A model generated the notes under the pieces. It did no database searches and had not been told where the DNA came from. It was given only the letters and a program-made list of their open reading frames with translations. A stretch of 64,000 nt of DNA from Deltaproteobacteria bacterium UBA2409. GTDB lineage: Bacteria > Bdellovibrionota_C > UBA2361 > DDRT01. Positions 35,801 through 43,808 of the stretch are shown here, piece by piece (positions within the stretch are counted from its first letter, which is position 1; every line of letters starts with the position of its first letter). The position numbers and the translations under genes were made by a program. The stretch is from assembly GCA_002343185.1 (NCBI GenBank), contig DDRT01000003.1, positions 25,699-89,698 on the forward strand. Reading direction: 5' to 3'.

Positions 35801-36236
35801 TTCTTTCTTGCTTGAAGATTGGCTCGGAACTATAGAAGCTCTTGTATGGCCAGATGTTTATAGAAGTGTTGCCAATATACTTGTTGCAGATGAGCCAGTT
35901 ATTGTAACAGCAAGATCTGAGATTACAGAAGAAAGGCGGAATCTTGTAGTAGACTCGATCGAATCTCTTATATCTATTCGGGATAAGACAGCCAGATATG
36001 GTTTGCTTAATCTATCTGTTGATGATGACCTAGAATCCCAAAAAGATAGATTGGTTAATATTCTGGAAAAGCACAGAGGTAATTGTCCACTAAAGGTTAG
36101 AATTGATGTTGATGGTAGGTTTCTGTCTTTGGTCTTAAAGGACAAACGAGATGCCCCGATCTCTGTTTCGCCCTCTGAAACCCTGTGTGAAGAGGTAGAA
36201 CTTGTTTTTGGAAGGCCAGTTCTTTCGTTTGTTTAG
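32820..36236 (+). CDS. dnaE: DNA polymerase III subunit alpha
   Basis: Replicative polymerase catalytic subunit, 1138 residues from GTG 32820. It has an N-terminal PHP domain (HLHLHTQYSLLDGA), the polymerase core with VGPGRGSVAGSLVAYALRI and the catalytic PDIDVDF (residues 406-412), a helix-hairpin-helix near 850, and a C-terminal OB domain. The TAAACT element 9 bp before the GTG predicts a very short leader. dnaE is not in an operon here; a family A repeat follows the stop. Confidence 0.97.
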   Translation: MKGFCHLHLHTQYSLLDGANKLPDILNTAKERDQNAIAMTDHGNLHGAIEFYSEAKKIGIKPIIGCELYVTPGSRFDKKMERHGGEGTNHLTVLAANNEGYRNLCALSTLGYREGFYFKPRVDHELLTRYSEGLIVLSGCLASELSQCVLEDDLKGANKLLDYYLKTFGDRFYLEVQPHMIPEQQKLNKFCIETGKERGIPIVATTDCHYPNVEDHYAQEVLMCISTQKTIHDPTRLRHVGFTLHLKTESEMEAELGDESWVGDALRNSGEIAKRVELNFDFSKHFMPVFDVPEPKTPDELMAELSREGLKKKLSLFSLTKQEENPYWERLETEIKLITEMGFSGYFLVVSDFIVWAKESGIPVGPGRGSVAGSLVAYALRITDVDPLKHKLLFERFLNPERVSLPDIDVDFCINGRDKVIEYVVQKYGKDKVAQIATFGTLKAKAAIKDVGRALGLSYAETDKVAQWIPAPRQGFDYSLLDSLSMEPKLLEYSRNDGKELISLALKLEGLTRHSSTHAAGVVIGDRPLIEMLPMMVDKDGRDVTQYTMAYVEKIGLVKFDFLGLKTLTVIQTALDLIESSRGIKIDLETLFLEDPKTYSLLSAGNTTGVFQLESSGITEMVQKLKPNCFDDLVAILALYRPGPLDSGMADHYIERKHGRERVEYIHPLMERSLADTYGIMLYQEQIMQLARELAGYSLGEADLLRKAMGKKIPEEMAKQRVRFVSGSVERGIPERSAGEIFGQMETFARYGFNRSHSVAYAMVSYQTAYLKAHYPVEFMAALMSNEAGDTDKILKDLNECRKQNMEILPPDVNQSTASFSVSGNAIRYGLSAVKGIGDKAVELIIAERERGGDFKSIDDFISRMDSLNKRVIESLIKCGAFDGTGESRRGMLEALEGLLKKAKTKDNGQLSLFGTAPLKREVPEWPINQKLSFEREALGFYISGHPLEKFRAELKKLGVLSTDDIKSSSPSVRIAGVVTQLKLKNTKKGDRYASFLLEDWLGTIEALVWPDVYRSVANILVADEPVIVTARSEITEERRNLVVDSIESLISIRDKTARYGLLNLSVDDDLESQKDRLVNILEKHRGNCPLKVRIDVDGRFLSLVLKDKRDAPISVSPSETLCEEVELVFGRPVLSFV

Positions 36237-36257
36237 GAGGGAATAGAGTTTTTTGTT

Positions 36258-36350
36258 ACTTGGGGGTCACCCCTGGGAGGCCTGACCCCCAAGTATTTTC
36301 TTCATTCGCGTTGGCTGCTAAGGCAATAATATAGCGGCCTGACCCCCAAA
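36258..36350. repeat. palindromic repeat family A, composite copy
   Basis: A near-perfect short palindrome (36258-36294, ACTTGGGGGTCA ... TGACCCCCAAGT) is followed by a second half-element ending GCGGCCTGACCCCCAAA at 36350. It occupies most of the gap between dnaE and the PerM-type transporter gene. Confidence 0.88.
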
Positions 36351-36368
36351 AGAGTATCCTTACCTGGC

Positions 36369-37457
36369 GTGAAGATAACAATTAAAGATCTCCTCCCACC
36401 AATCTGGGTATCAACTCTGTTCGTTTTAGCTGCTGTATTTTGGGTTTTAGTGACCTTAAAAGAGATGGTAGTTCTTTTAGTTTTAGGACTTTCAATCGCC
36501 TATGTTATTGAACCTATAGTTCTAAAAATTCATAAGAGAGGAATTAGTAGAGCTAACTCTGTTCTTTTGGTTTTCTTGGTATTTTCTATAGGAATTTTAC
36601 TACTTCTACTTTCAGTCTTACCTGCATTATTTAAAGAAGCAACATTACTAATCGAAAATCTCCCCCAATATATTGGCCTTGTAAGAGAGATTGTAAAAGA
36701 TGCTCCTCAGTTTTTAGCAGGGTATCTTCCTGAATCTGTAATTAACAAAATCAGGTTTGAATCGATAGCAGGATACATTCCAAGTATAGATGGTGCTGCT
36801 ATTAAAGCAGTGCTCTCAGGGCTCTGGAACGCATTAGCTCAAGGCTATTCAGTAACATTAACTATTGTAAACTTAGCACTTCTTCCATTTATAACATTTT
36901 ATCTTTCAGAATCTTTTCCAAAGATCCACTCAAGTGTTTTGGCACTATTTCCATCTTCACTAAGAGCTCCAGTGAAAACTATAACTGGAGAGATAGACAC
37001 ACTTCTTCGTGCATTTATCCGTGGTCAGGTTGTCGTTGGAGCCATATTATTCGTTCTTTTTGCCCTTAGTTTAGGAATCATGGGGATAAAGCTCTGGTTA
37101 TTGCTTGCATTCATTTCAGGATTCGGCCAGGTTGTGCCGTATGCTGGTTTTGCGATCGGAATTATTTTAAGCACAATAATGACGATTGTAACTTTTGGAA
37201 CATTCTCTTCAGTAATAACCGTTTGGATTATTTACGGCATTATTCAGCTTATTGAAGGCTTCATCGTAACCCCTAAAGTAGTTGGTCAAAGTGTAAATAT
37301 GAGCCCACTTGAGGTTATAATAGCTCTTTTTGCCGGTGGTGCACTTTTAGGACTTTTAGGAATATTTTTAGCTGTACCACTAGCAGCGGCATTTAAAGTT
37401 ATATTTAAACATGCTCACGGAAGACTTATGAGGTCGATGAATGAAGCTAGTAGCTGA
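36369..37457 (+). CDS. AI-2E family transporter (PerM/YdiK/TqsA type)
   Basis: A 362-residue integral membrane protein with about eight hydrophobic spans. It shows the family arrangement: paired N-terminal helices, a periplasmic loop (about 80-150), and the C-terminal signature PFITFYLSESFPK with PLEVIIALFAGGALLGLLG. The family exports or takes up small molecules and is named for autoinducer-2, but most members have no proven substrate. The 3' end overlaps nadC by 17 nt. Confidence 0.9.
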   Translation: MKITIKDLLPPIWVSTLFVLAAVFWVLVTLKEMVVLLVLGLSIAYVIEPIVLKIHKRGISRANSVLLVFLVFSIGILLLLLSVLPALFKEATLLIENLPQYIGLVREIVKDAPQFLAGYLPESVINKIRFESIAGYIPSIDGAAIKAVLSGLWNALAQGYSVTLTIVNLALLPFITFYLSESFPKIHSSVLALFPSSLRAPVKTITGEIDTLLRAFIRGQVVVGAILFVLFALSLGIMGIKLWLLLAFISGFGQVVPYAGFAIGIILSTIMTIVTFGTFSSVITVWIIYGIIQLIEGFIVTPKVVGQSVNMSPLEVIIALFAGGALLGLLGIFLAVPLAAAFKVIFKHAHGRLMRSMNEASS

Positions 37458-38247
37458 TAAGATAATTGAGCTTGCTCTGCTTGAAGATATGCCATTTGGT
37501 GATGTCACAAGTGAGCTTTTAGTTGATAAAAAAACTAAAGCCAAAGGTGAATTTATAGCCAAAGAAAATGGAATTCTTTGCGGAATAGATCTTATTCCAC
37601 TTATATTTGAAAAAATTGGAAAAGTTGAATTTAAAGCCAAGCTTGAAGATGGAGCAGCTTTAAAAAAAGGGATGCCTTTTGCCTCAGTTGAGGGTTCTGC
37701 AAGAACACTTTTAGCTGGGGAAAGAGTAGCTCTAAATTTCTTGCAGCATCTATCAGGTATAAGCTCTAGAGTGGCTCGCTTAAAAAATCCAAAAGTATTG
37801 GATACAAGAAAAACAACTCCAGGTCTTAGATATCTTGAAAAATACGCAGTAAAAGTTGGAGGAGGAAAAGTTCATAGATTTTCGCTTAGTTCTGCAGTTA
37901 TGGTGAAAAATAACCATATTGATATCGTTGGCCTAAAACCAATTCTATCAAAATTAAAGCCAGACCCTTTTATCCCAGTAATTTTTGAGTGCAGAGATCT
38001 AGCTGAGGTTGAAGCAGCATTGGGAGTAAGTCCAAGAGGGGTCTTGCTTGATAATATGAATCTTTCAGAGATAAAGCGCGCTTCAAAGTTAATTCGCGCA
38101 AAAGACCGAAAGATATTTATAGAAGTATCAGGCCAGATTAATGACTCTAAACTAGCTCAGTTTAGAAAAATTGATATTGATGGAATTTCAATGAGTTCAC
38201 TAACGCGTGGGGTAAGGCCGCTTGATATCTCTATGAGAATACGATGA
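37441..38247 (+). CDS. nadC: nicotinate-nucleotide pyrophosphorylase (carboxylating)
   Basis: Converts quinolinate and PRPP to nicotinate mononucleotide in NAD synthesis. The 268-residue protein has the quinolinate-binding DTRKTTPGLRYLEKYAV and the conserved GGGKVHRFSLSSAVMVKNNH. The usual HRYNL motif reads HRFSLS, a mild change. It heads a run of cofactor genes with birA and coaX. Confidence 0.95.
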   Translation: MKLVADKIIELALLEDMPFGDVTSELLVDKKTKAKGEFIAKENGILCGIDLIPLIFEKIGKVEFKAKLEDGAALKKGMPFASVEGSARTLLAGERVALNFLQHLSGISSRVARLKNPKVLDTRKTTPGLRYLEKYAVKVGGGKVHRFSLSSAVMVKNNHIDIVGLKPILSKLKPDPFIPVIFECRDLAEVEAALGVSPRGVLLDNMNLSEIKRASKLIRAKDRKIFIEVSGQINDSKLAQFRKIDIDGISMSSLTRGVRPLDISMRIR

Positions 38248-38253
38248 GACGCC

Positions 38254-38895
38254 ATGAAACGCTTCGAATTTGACACTGTAGGTACAACAATGGATGAGGC
38301 AAGAAAGCTTTCATCAGTAGTAGACCCTCCATTTGTAGTAGTTGCTCAGCAACAAACAGGGGGTAGGGGAAGGCAGGGAAAAGCTTGGCTAAGTGTAGGT
38401 GGAGCTTATTTAGGAACATTTTGTCTTCCAAAAAAAAGGGGAGATCTGTCTGGATTATCCTTAGCGATTGGAGTTGGAGTTGTTCAGGGACTTAAGATTA
38501 AAGAGGCAAAACTAAAGTGGCCTAACGATATTTATCTAAACGGAAGAAAATGTGCAGGTATTTTAATTGAAGTTCAGGATAAGAGTGTTTTAATTGGGAT
38601 CGGAATAAATATTAATTCCGCACCTGAAGGATTTGCGCAACTAAGTAATCTAAATATTGATGATGTAAATAAGAAATTAGATCAGATTATTCCAGAGATC
38701 AGTGAAGTTTTTATGATGAAGGGATTTAGCCCATGGATGGATCCATTCAATGAGCTTGATTTTCTTAAGGGTAAATCACTTAGAGCTGGCGAAATCAAAG
38801 GAATCGGTACAGGAGTCGATAGCTCAGGAGCTTATCTGATAGACGTGACTAAGAGAGTTATAGCAGGTAGTATAGAGTTCGATGTTAGTTCTTGA
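38254..38895 (+). CDS. birA: biotin-[acetyl-CoA-carboxylase] ligase
   Basis: Attaches biotin to the lysine of biotin carboxyl carrier proteins. The ATP/biotin-binding GGRGRQGKAW lies near residues 36-45, and KWPNDIYLNGRKCAGILIEV is the second signature. At 213 residues the N-terminal DNA-binding domain of E. coli BirA is missing, so it should be an enzyme only, not a repressor. A natural substrate is the biotinyl protein at 63047-63430. Confidence 0.95.
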   Translation: MKRFEFDTVGTTMDEARKLSSVVDPPFVVVAQQQTGGRGRQGKAWLSVGGAYLGTFCLPKKRGDLSGLSLAIGVGVVQGLKIKEAKLKWPNDIYLNGRKCAGILIEVQDKSVLIGIGININSAPEGFAQLSNLNIDDVNKKLDQIIPEISEVFMMKGFSPWMDPFNELDFLKGKSLRAGEIKGIGTGVDSSGAYLIDVTKRVIAGSIEFDVSS

Positions 38896-39595
38896 CGTTG
38901 GTAATTCTAGAATTACCATCGGAGTTTTCGAAGATAGGATTTTAAAAGATAAATATTCAATTCCAACAAATAGAGTTGGAGAGATATGCTCCATTTCTAA
39001 TGTTGAGCCTCAAAAGTGTCTAATCTCTAGTGTTGTACCGGAAGTTAATGAGCTTCTTTGTGAGCTATTAAGAGCACACTTTCATGTTGAACCCTTTATT
39101 TTTGATCCATTTGTTCATTCACCAATAAAGTTAAAGGTTGATGGGTTTGTTGGCACTGATAGGGTTGTTAATGCTTATGCAGCACTAAAGTTGATAGGTG
39201 CTCCTGTACTATCGGTTGATCTTGGAACAGCAACCACGTTTGATCTTGTTGATAAAAATCGTGAATTTGTCGGTGGTGCAATATCGCCTGGACTTAGAGT
39301 TTCGCTTGATGCTTTAACGGAGGCGACATCGCAGCTTCCTGAGATTGATCTAGAACTTCCAGATAGACTAGTAGGTAGAACTACTGAGGAAGCTATGAGG
39401 TCAGGTGCGTTCTTTGGTTATGCTTCTTTAGTTGATGGATTAATTCAGAGATTTAAAGCTGAAGAACCTAGTCTTAAAGGAGTTGTATTAACAGGGGGAT
39501 TAGCAACTTTTTTAGCTCCGTTACTGGATCCTTCTTATAAGTTAGAGCCAGATCTTACACTGCTTGGTTTATCCTTTATTGGGGAAGAGAGATAA
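38882..39595 (+). CDS. coaX: type III pantothenate kinase
   Basis: First step of coenzyme A synthesis. The 237-residue protein shows the family motifs LDVGNSRITIGVF (phosphate-binding Asp5), GTDRVVNAYAAL, VDLGTATTFDLV and GGAISPGLRVSLDAL, placing it in the ASKHA-fold CoaX family. It overlaps birA by 14 nt, so nadC-birA-coaX are cotranscribed. Confidence 0.95.
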   Translation: MLVLDVGNSRITIGVFEDRILKDKYSIPTNRVGEICSISNVEPQKCLISSVVPEVNELLCELLRAHFHVEPFIFDPFVHSPIKLKVDGFVGTDRVVNAYAALKLIGAPVLSVDLGTATTFDLVDKNREFVGGAISPGLRVSLDALTEATSQLPEIDLELPDRLVGRTTEEAMRSGAFFGYASLVDGLIQRFKAEEPSLKGVVLTGGLATFLAPLLDPSYKLEPDLTLLGLSFIGEER

Positions 39596-39601
39596 CGGAG
39601 T

Positions 39602-39717
39602 ACTTGGGGGGCAGGCCGCCGCATTATTGCTTTGTCCGCTAGCGCGGACAACACGAAAGGTCAGGTTAAAAAACCTGACCAGACAATATCCTTTCTTAGG
39701 TGACCCTCTAAATTAAC
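39602..39717. repeat. palindromic repeat family A, divergent long copy
   Basis: ACTTGGGGGGCAGGCCGCCG at the left end and TGACCCTCTAAATTA at the right; the nested dyad GTCCGC-TAGC-GCGGAC is retained. An internal hairpin TCAGGTT-AAAAA-AACCTGA lies at 39661-39679. It fills the gap between the convergent 3' ends of coaX and the glycosyltransferase gene. Confidence 0.88.
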
Positions 39718-39737
39718 TTGATGAGGCAAGAATTAAT

Positions 39738-41216
39738 CTAACTCTTGCAGGCATCTAAGAATGCATTTGCAAAATCAAGGGCATAAGGATGTGTATTTGA
39801 GTTACCTAAGAGCCATTCCTGCCTTTGTATGAATTTTGAATAACAATCTTTAGCATTTTCAAAGTCGCCGAGCTCTTTATATCGCTCTGCTAATCTAAAT
39901 AAGAGAACTTGTGGCTCGTTTAGCTCTTCATAAGCTAAAAGAAGAAGATCCATATCTTTAATATGAACTAAACCTTGAAGTGCTACATCAATAGGATAAT
40001 TAAGAAGTTTTTTCGCACTTTCTAGATCTCCATTCTTTGCACTGAGTATTAGAAACCTAGGGTCTGTAGATATATCGAATGAATGAATTCTTGTTGGATC
40101 CAATGAGCAGATTGCTACAGCAGCATCTATACTTTCAGGGTATTGAACAAGATATTTTTCAAGAAGCAATAGAGTTTCTTCCTGGCTATAATTACCTTTA
40201 AGAATGTTCGTAAGTGGATCGATTGAAAATTGGCTGCTTACCTCATGAAATCCTGTCTCAAATGGCAATGAACCATTTAGAGAAAGATTATCAAAATATA
40301 TCTCTTCAAATAAGCTAAAGTCTAACCTGTTTTTATTTACCCAAAGCCTTTGAGCTTCGAGATTAGTAGGTTTGCTAAGGAGTAGTTTTATTAGATTAAG
40401 AAGATCTTCTTTGGTTTTATAAGATGGTAGTCCCAAAGTATTTATTAGATCCTTATATTGGGGAACAGATGGAAGAATTGGAAGTAACCCTTGTGAGATC
40501 ATCTCAATTGGCTTTATATCGCTCCTACATCGGGAATATTCATCATCCCTACCAATAACAAGACCTAGTTTAAATCTTTGGAAGTTTGCCAGATATTCTT
40601 CATAAGGAAGATAACCAACAAAATTAAGATCAATGATCTTTCTAAATTCAGCTTCTCCAGCGATAGTGACAGGTTCGATTTCATTGATTTTTAACAGAGT
40701 TTCTCGAAAATATATTAGATCAGCTATGTGTCCATAAGATCCAGCCCAAACAATCCCTTTTCTGTTTTTATTCTCTAACGCCGGAGTGTTAAGAAGGTAA
40801 TTAGGAATTATTTCTATCTTATCATGCTCAATAATGTCCTTTAACCCTTTGCTGGTTACTGTAATAAGATCTGCAGCAGCTACAAGTTTCTTGAAATTAA
40901 GCTGATATCTAGATGCCTCCTTATAAGCAGGATTCCATTTTGGAAGAGAAAAAAAATTATCAGAAAACTCAATAATTGTTTTTAGTCCTAGTTTCTTTCT
41001 GCGATTTATGATCGATAGAAATTCTAACTTTCTAGGAAGATGTAGCACCAAGAGGCCTACCTGTTCTGAAAGCTCAAATGTGTCTTGGTGATTTTCAGGA
41101 ATCTGAGCTATAGAAAGATCTTTATATTTAGTAGTTAGATACTTTGATGGAAAAGTAATTCGATATAAAAAATCTGGTCCATAACTACCAGGAAAAACAT
41201 GAAGTATAGTTTTCAT
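39738..41216 (-). CDS. GT-B-like glycosyltransferase with C-terminal TPR-like region
   Basis: A 492-residue protein. Residues 1-300 resemble a two-domain glycosyltransferase: AADLITVTSKGLKDII, IIPNYLLN, GIVWAGSYGHIADL, then SRCRSDIKPIEMISQGLLPIL. This is the arrangement of group 1 transferases, though the E-x7-E motif is weak. Residues 345-490 look helical and TPR-like (RLAERYKELGDFENAKDCYS). The sugar donor and acceptor are unknown; the neighbour is a membrane-anchored protein. Confidence 0.65.
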   Translation of the reverse strand: MKTILHVFPGSYGPDFLYRITFPSKYLTTKYKDLSIAQIPENHQDTFELSEQVGLLVLHLPRKLEFLSIINRRKKLGLKTIIEFSDNFFSLPKWNPAYKEASRYQLNFKKLVAAADLITVTSKGLKDIIEHDKIEIIPNYLLNTPALENKNRKGIVWAGSYGHIADLIYFRETLLKINEIEPVTIAGEAEFRKIIDLNFVGYLPYEEYLANFQRFKLGLVIGRDDEYSRCRSDIKPIEMISQGLLPILPSVPQYKDLINTLGLPSYKTKEDLLNLIKLLLSKPTNLEAQRLWVNKNRLDFSLFEEIYFDNLSLNGSLPFETGFHEVSSQFSIDPLTNILKGNYSQEETLLLLEKYLVQYPESIDAAVAICSLDPTRIHSFDISTDPRFLILSAKNGDLESAKKLLNYPIDVALQGLVHIKDMDLLLLAYEELNEPQVLLFRLAERYKELGDFENAKDCYSKFIQRQEWLLGNSNTHPYALDFANAFLDACKS

Positions 41217-41917
41217 AGTATTGCTAGCACTGAAAGAGTTTCACCAGAAAGTAGAGGCCTAGGATTAGTTATTTCATATCCATTCTGGCTTAGATTGACT
41301 AAAGCGTCTTCTGTCACAGGCAAGTAGGCACTAACTTCTGAGCCAGAGCTAGTTTTTCCTTTCATCGCTTTGAACTCTGTAGTCTCAATATATCCTTTTA
41401 CCTCAGCTGGTTGGTTTTCAAACTTGATAATAATCTTTGCACTCGGGATATCTAAAGGAAACTTTGAAGTCTGTCTAAAATAGAAGTACTTAAGTCCATT
41501 AATCTCAATAGGTGGAGATTCAACAGAGTAGTCCAATCTATAGCCGCTTTTAAAAGGAAACTTGAGAACAATCCCGTCTTTTGTGGTTTCAATCGGAACT
41601 TCAGTAAAAGATGATAGATCTAGGGCTTTAAGAAAGGAGATACTTTGAGTTTGAATTCCTAAAGAGTGGGCTAGCTCTTTTGGAAAATGTCTTGAAATCG
41701 AAGATATAGGCTTATTTAAAGAAAAGGTAAGCTCTTCTGCTACTGAAAATGAAGAATAAGATGTGAGGGTCACTGTTGAGATAAGAGCTATAACTGATCC
41801 TTTATCATCTCCGGTTGGGGGAGGCTTTTGATCTAGGTAGATCTTAATCATTAAAAAAAGAAGTAAAACTCCAACCGCTCCAAAAGAGAATGCTATTAAC
41901 CTTTGATAAGGAAACAT
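41213..41917 (-). CDS. single-pass membrane-anchored protein
   Basis: A 234-residue protein with one N-terminal transmembrane helix (FSFGAVGVLLLFLMIKIYL) and an outer beta-rich domain. The segment resembles adhesion or pilus-assembly accessory domains only in general character; I do not recognise the family. It overlaps the glycosyltransferase start by 4 nt, so the pair is coupled. It is divergent from the G10-tract operon. Confidence 0.6.
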   Translation of the reverse strand: MFPYQRLIAFSFGAVGVLLLFLMIKIYLDQKPPPTGDDKGSVIALISTVTLTSYSSFSVAEELTFSLNKPISSISRHFPKELAHSLGIQTQSISFLKALDLSSFTEVPIETTKDGIVLKFPFKSGYRLDYSVESPPIEINGLKYFYFRQTSKFPLDIPSAKIIIKFENQPAEVKGYIETTEFKAMKGKTSSGSEVSAYLPVTEDALVNLSQNGYEITNPRPLLSGETLSVLAIL

Positions 41918-41978
41918 TAGGGGATATTCGTATCATTAAAAGCTAAAGATCTGCTACATCCTGCCGACAAAAGATTTT

Positions 41979-42431
41979 ATGAGAGAAGAAGTTCTTACCT
42001 CACCTTTGGCATATGGGGGGGGGGCTTGGTATACCAAGCAAGCAGCTAGAAGAGTTCTACTATCACTTCCATATTCAATCATCCCTACTTTATTTGCGAT
42101 TCATTACTGTGCAAATAACCCCACGTGCCCCGCCGGCGATATAGCCGGGTTTAGTGGATCACTTGGGATCGGAGCTGGGATATTTTTATCTAGTTACAAA
42201 TGGTTAGGATCGCCTAAGAGACCATTTATTTCAGTAAACTTAGTTAAGCTTTCACTTAAGCTTGTTTTAGTAGCAGTTCTCTTTGCCTCTGCATTTCTTA
42301 TAACAAAAGATAGTTTATTAGTCTTTGGAGCAGCAGCATCATACGGATTTACGATCTGGTTTATCTATGGCGCTTTTTCTTTTTGGGTTCTCAACAAATT
42401 AATTTATAGGAATAAAAAAAGTGAAATCTGA
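41979..42431 (+). CDS. polytopic membrane protein with G10 tract in its 5' coding region
   Basis: A 150-residue protein with about four transmembrane segments (LPYSIIPTLFAIHYC, IAGFSGSLGIGAGIFL, VLVAVLFASAFLI and an aromatic C-terminal helix). No family recognised. Codons 12-15 contain ten consecutive G bases in an otherwise AT-rich gene, so slipped-strand mispairing could switch it off. It overlaps the pilin-like gene by 11 nt, so a frameshift would probably affect both. Confidence 0.65.
   Translation: MREEVLTSPLAYGGGAWYTKQAARRVLLSLPYSIIPTLFAIHYCANNPTCPAGDIAGFSGSLGIGAGIFLSSYKWLGSPKRPFISVNLVKLSLKLVLVAVLFASAFLITKDSLLVFGAAASYGFTIWFIYGAFSFWVLNKLIYRNKKSEI
42015..42024 (+). repeat. homopolymeric G10 tract
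   Basis: Ten consecutive G bases, exceptional in this low-GC window. They lie 12 codons into a membrane protein gene and just after an out-of-frame ATG (42013). The position and type are those of phase-variable contingency loci. Confidence 0.85.
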
Positions 42432-42669
42432 GCGTGGCGCTACAATGGTGGAGAAAGCTTTGCTGATTTCACTCATTGCTGTCATTGTAATTCCTGCTGC
42501 AAGAATGCTAGGGGCTACTGTTACTAAGCCTATGTGTACGGCGACTGGGCATTTGATTTATGCTGGGGATGGATCGACCGGTTCGATCCCCATAGAATGG
42601 GGGATTGATACTAACACTGACTTGCCCTATTGCTACGACAACGACGAGGATAGATATCTCTGGCGCTAA
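42421..42669 (+). CDS. Flp-type pilin-like small protein
   Basis: An 82-residue protein from GTG 42421. The N-terminus MKSERGATMVEKALLISLIA has the class III/IV prepilin pattern: a short basic leader ending in Gly, then a hydrophobic helix with Glu at mature position 5 (G/ATMVE). Flp pilins are usually about 55-75 residues; this one has a polar, two-Cys, Trp-containing tail (CTATGHLIYAG, LPYCYDNDED). No Tad assembly genes are in the window. Confidence 0.6.
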   Translation: MKSERGATMVEKALLISLIAVIVIPAARMLGATVTKPMCTATGHLIYAGDGSTGSIPIEWGIDTNTDLPYCYDNDEDRYLWR

Positions 42670-43556
42670 GAGCGTCTACGTCTACTAGCTAGTGCTGCAG
42701 CGCCTAAACCTAAGATAGCAAGTCCAGCTGGCTCAGGTACAGGGTTTGCATCAAGATAGAATTTTCCTGTCTGAGCTATGTTGTTTCTTGAAAGAGTGCT
42801 CCACTCCCCACCGTTTGTAAAATCCTGGGAGATAAGATTTGGAACAAGAGAACTGCCCGATTCTGCAAGTCCAACGCGCCAGTTCGGTCTTGCACTACCT
42901 CCCCCCATGTTTCCAGTATGAGATGCTACTGCCAAGAAGTAGCTACCAGGGTTTAACACAGTTCCACTTACATCCATTGATAGTTCATGAAAAGCGAAAC
43001 CCTGAGAATCAGATAAACCAGTACTAGAGACACTTATATCATTTGGTCCTCGTGTAAGAGTTATGAAGGGTGCGCTCGCAGCAGATGGTTTTCCATCATG
43101 ACCTACTTGGTAAATGAAAATTGCTAAATGGCGAATCTGGTCATCAAAGGGAGAGAAATATGTGCTAGCACCATCTGGTCCTCTTAAAAAATTTCCTCTA
43201 GTTTTTAGGGTTCCTAGATCATGTTGGTTATTCTCCACTGAGAAAAAATTCCCATGAATATTCCATCCATTAACTGTAAGATCTGATGCATTTTGCACAG
43301 CACTCCTTTGCGATATTGCCCCATTCTGAAGCGGGCTAAAGTCTGATAGCACAATCTGCGCCTCAGCCTGACTGAGCACCCCTAAGCCGACTAAGCCGAC
43401 AGCTGCAACTCTTGCTTGCACTTCTTTAGGAACACCTGGCAAACACTTCGCTACCTGAGCGGTAACATTATAAATAATCCCCTGTAATCCTCCTCTATCC
43501 TGTGAGGTATTAGCTCCACCTAATCCAGCTTCTTTTGCTACTGCTAATTGCTCCAT
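42666..43556 (-). CDS. PEP-CTERM sorting-domain protein
   Basis: A 296-residue exported protein. It has an unusually long N-region of about 45 residues before the hydrophobic segment VAAVGLVGLGVLSQAEAQ, where cleavage is expected. The body is beta-rich. The C-terminus has the full sorting signal: NPVPEPAGLAILGLG, a hydrophobic helix and RRRRS. A strong AAGGAG Shine-Dalgarno precedes the ATG. The 3' end overlaps the pilin-like gene by 4 nt, tail to tail. Confidence 0.82.
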   Translation of the reverse strand: MEQLAVAKEAGLGGANTSQDRGGLQGIIYNVTAQVAKCLPGVPKEVQARVAAVGLVGLGVLSQAEAQIVLSDFSPLQNGAISQRSAVQNASDLTVNGWNIHGNFFSVENNQHDLGTLKTRGNFLRGPDGASTYFSPFDDQIRHLAIFIYQVGHDGKPSAASAPFITLTRGPNDISVSSTGLSDSQGFAFHELSMDVSGTVLNPGSYFLAVASHTGNMGGGSARPNWRVGLAESGSSLVPNLISQDFTNGGEWSTLSRNNIAQTGKFYLDANPVPEPAGLAILGLGAAALASRRRRS

Positions 43557-43643
43557 CTTTAATCTCCTTAAAGCGTTATACGAATACTACCTAGATATGT
43601 GACCTTAATCAAAGATATAAACAGGAATAAGTCAGATAAGGTC

Positions 43644-43766
43644 AGGCTTCCGCCTCCGCTTAAGCTACAGAGGACAAGAAACCGAGACCAGGCAACAATA
43701 TCTGCCTGGACTGGTTTTCTTGTCGTTCGTAGCCTTAGCGAAGTAGGAAACCAGTCCTCTAAAGAT
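43644..43766. repeat. large hairpin, divergent family A-like
   Basis: Inner arms GACAAGAAACCGAGACCAGG (43673) and CCTGGACTGGTTTTCTTGTC (ends 43724) pair with few mismatches; outer segments CGCTTAAGCTAC/GTAGCCTTAGCG continue the stem. The core ACCAGGCA/TGCCTGG recalls family A. It lies between the PEP-CTERM start and the 3' end of the nucleotidyltransferase gene; the rest of that 250-bp gap shows nothing else. Confidence 0.75.
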
Positions 43767-43808
43767 TAGCTTCACCCAAGCCCAGACAATCTAAGGATTA
43801 GAGATGGT

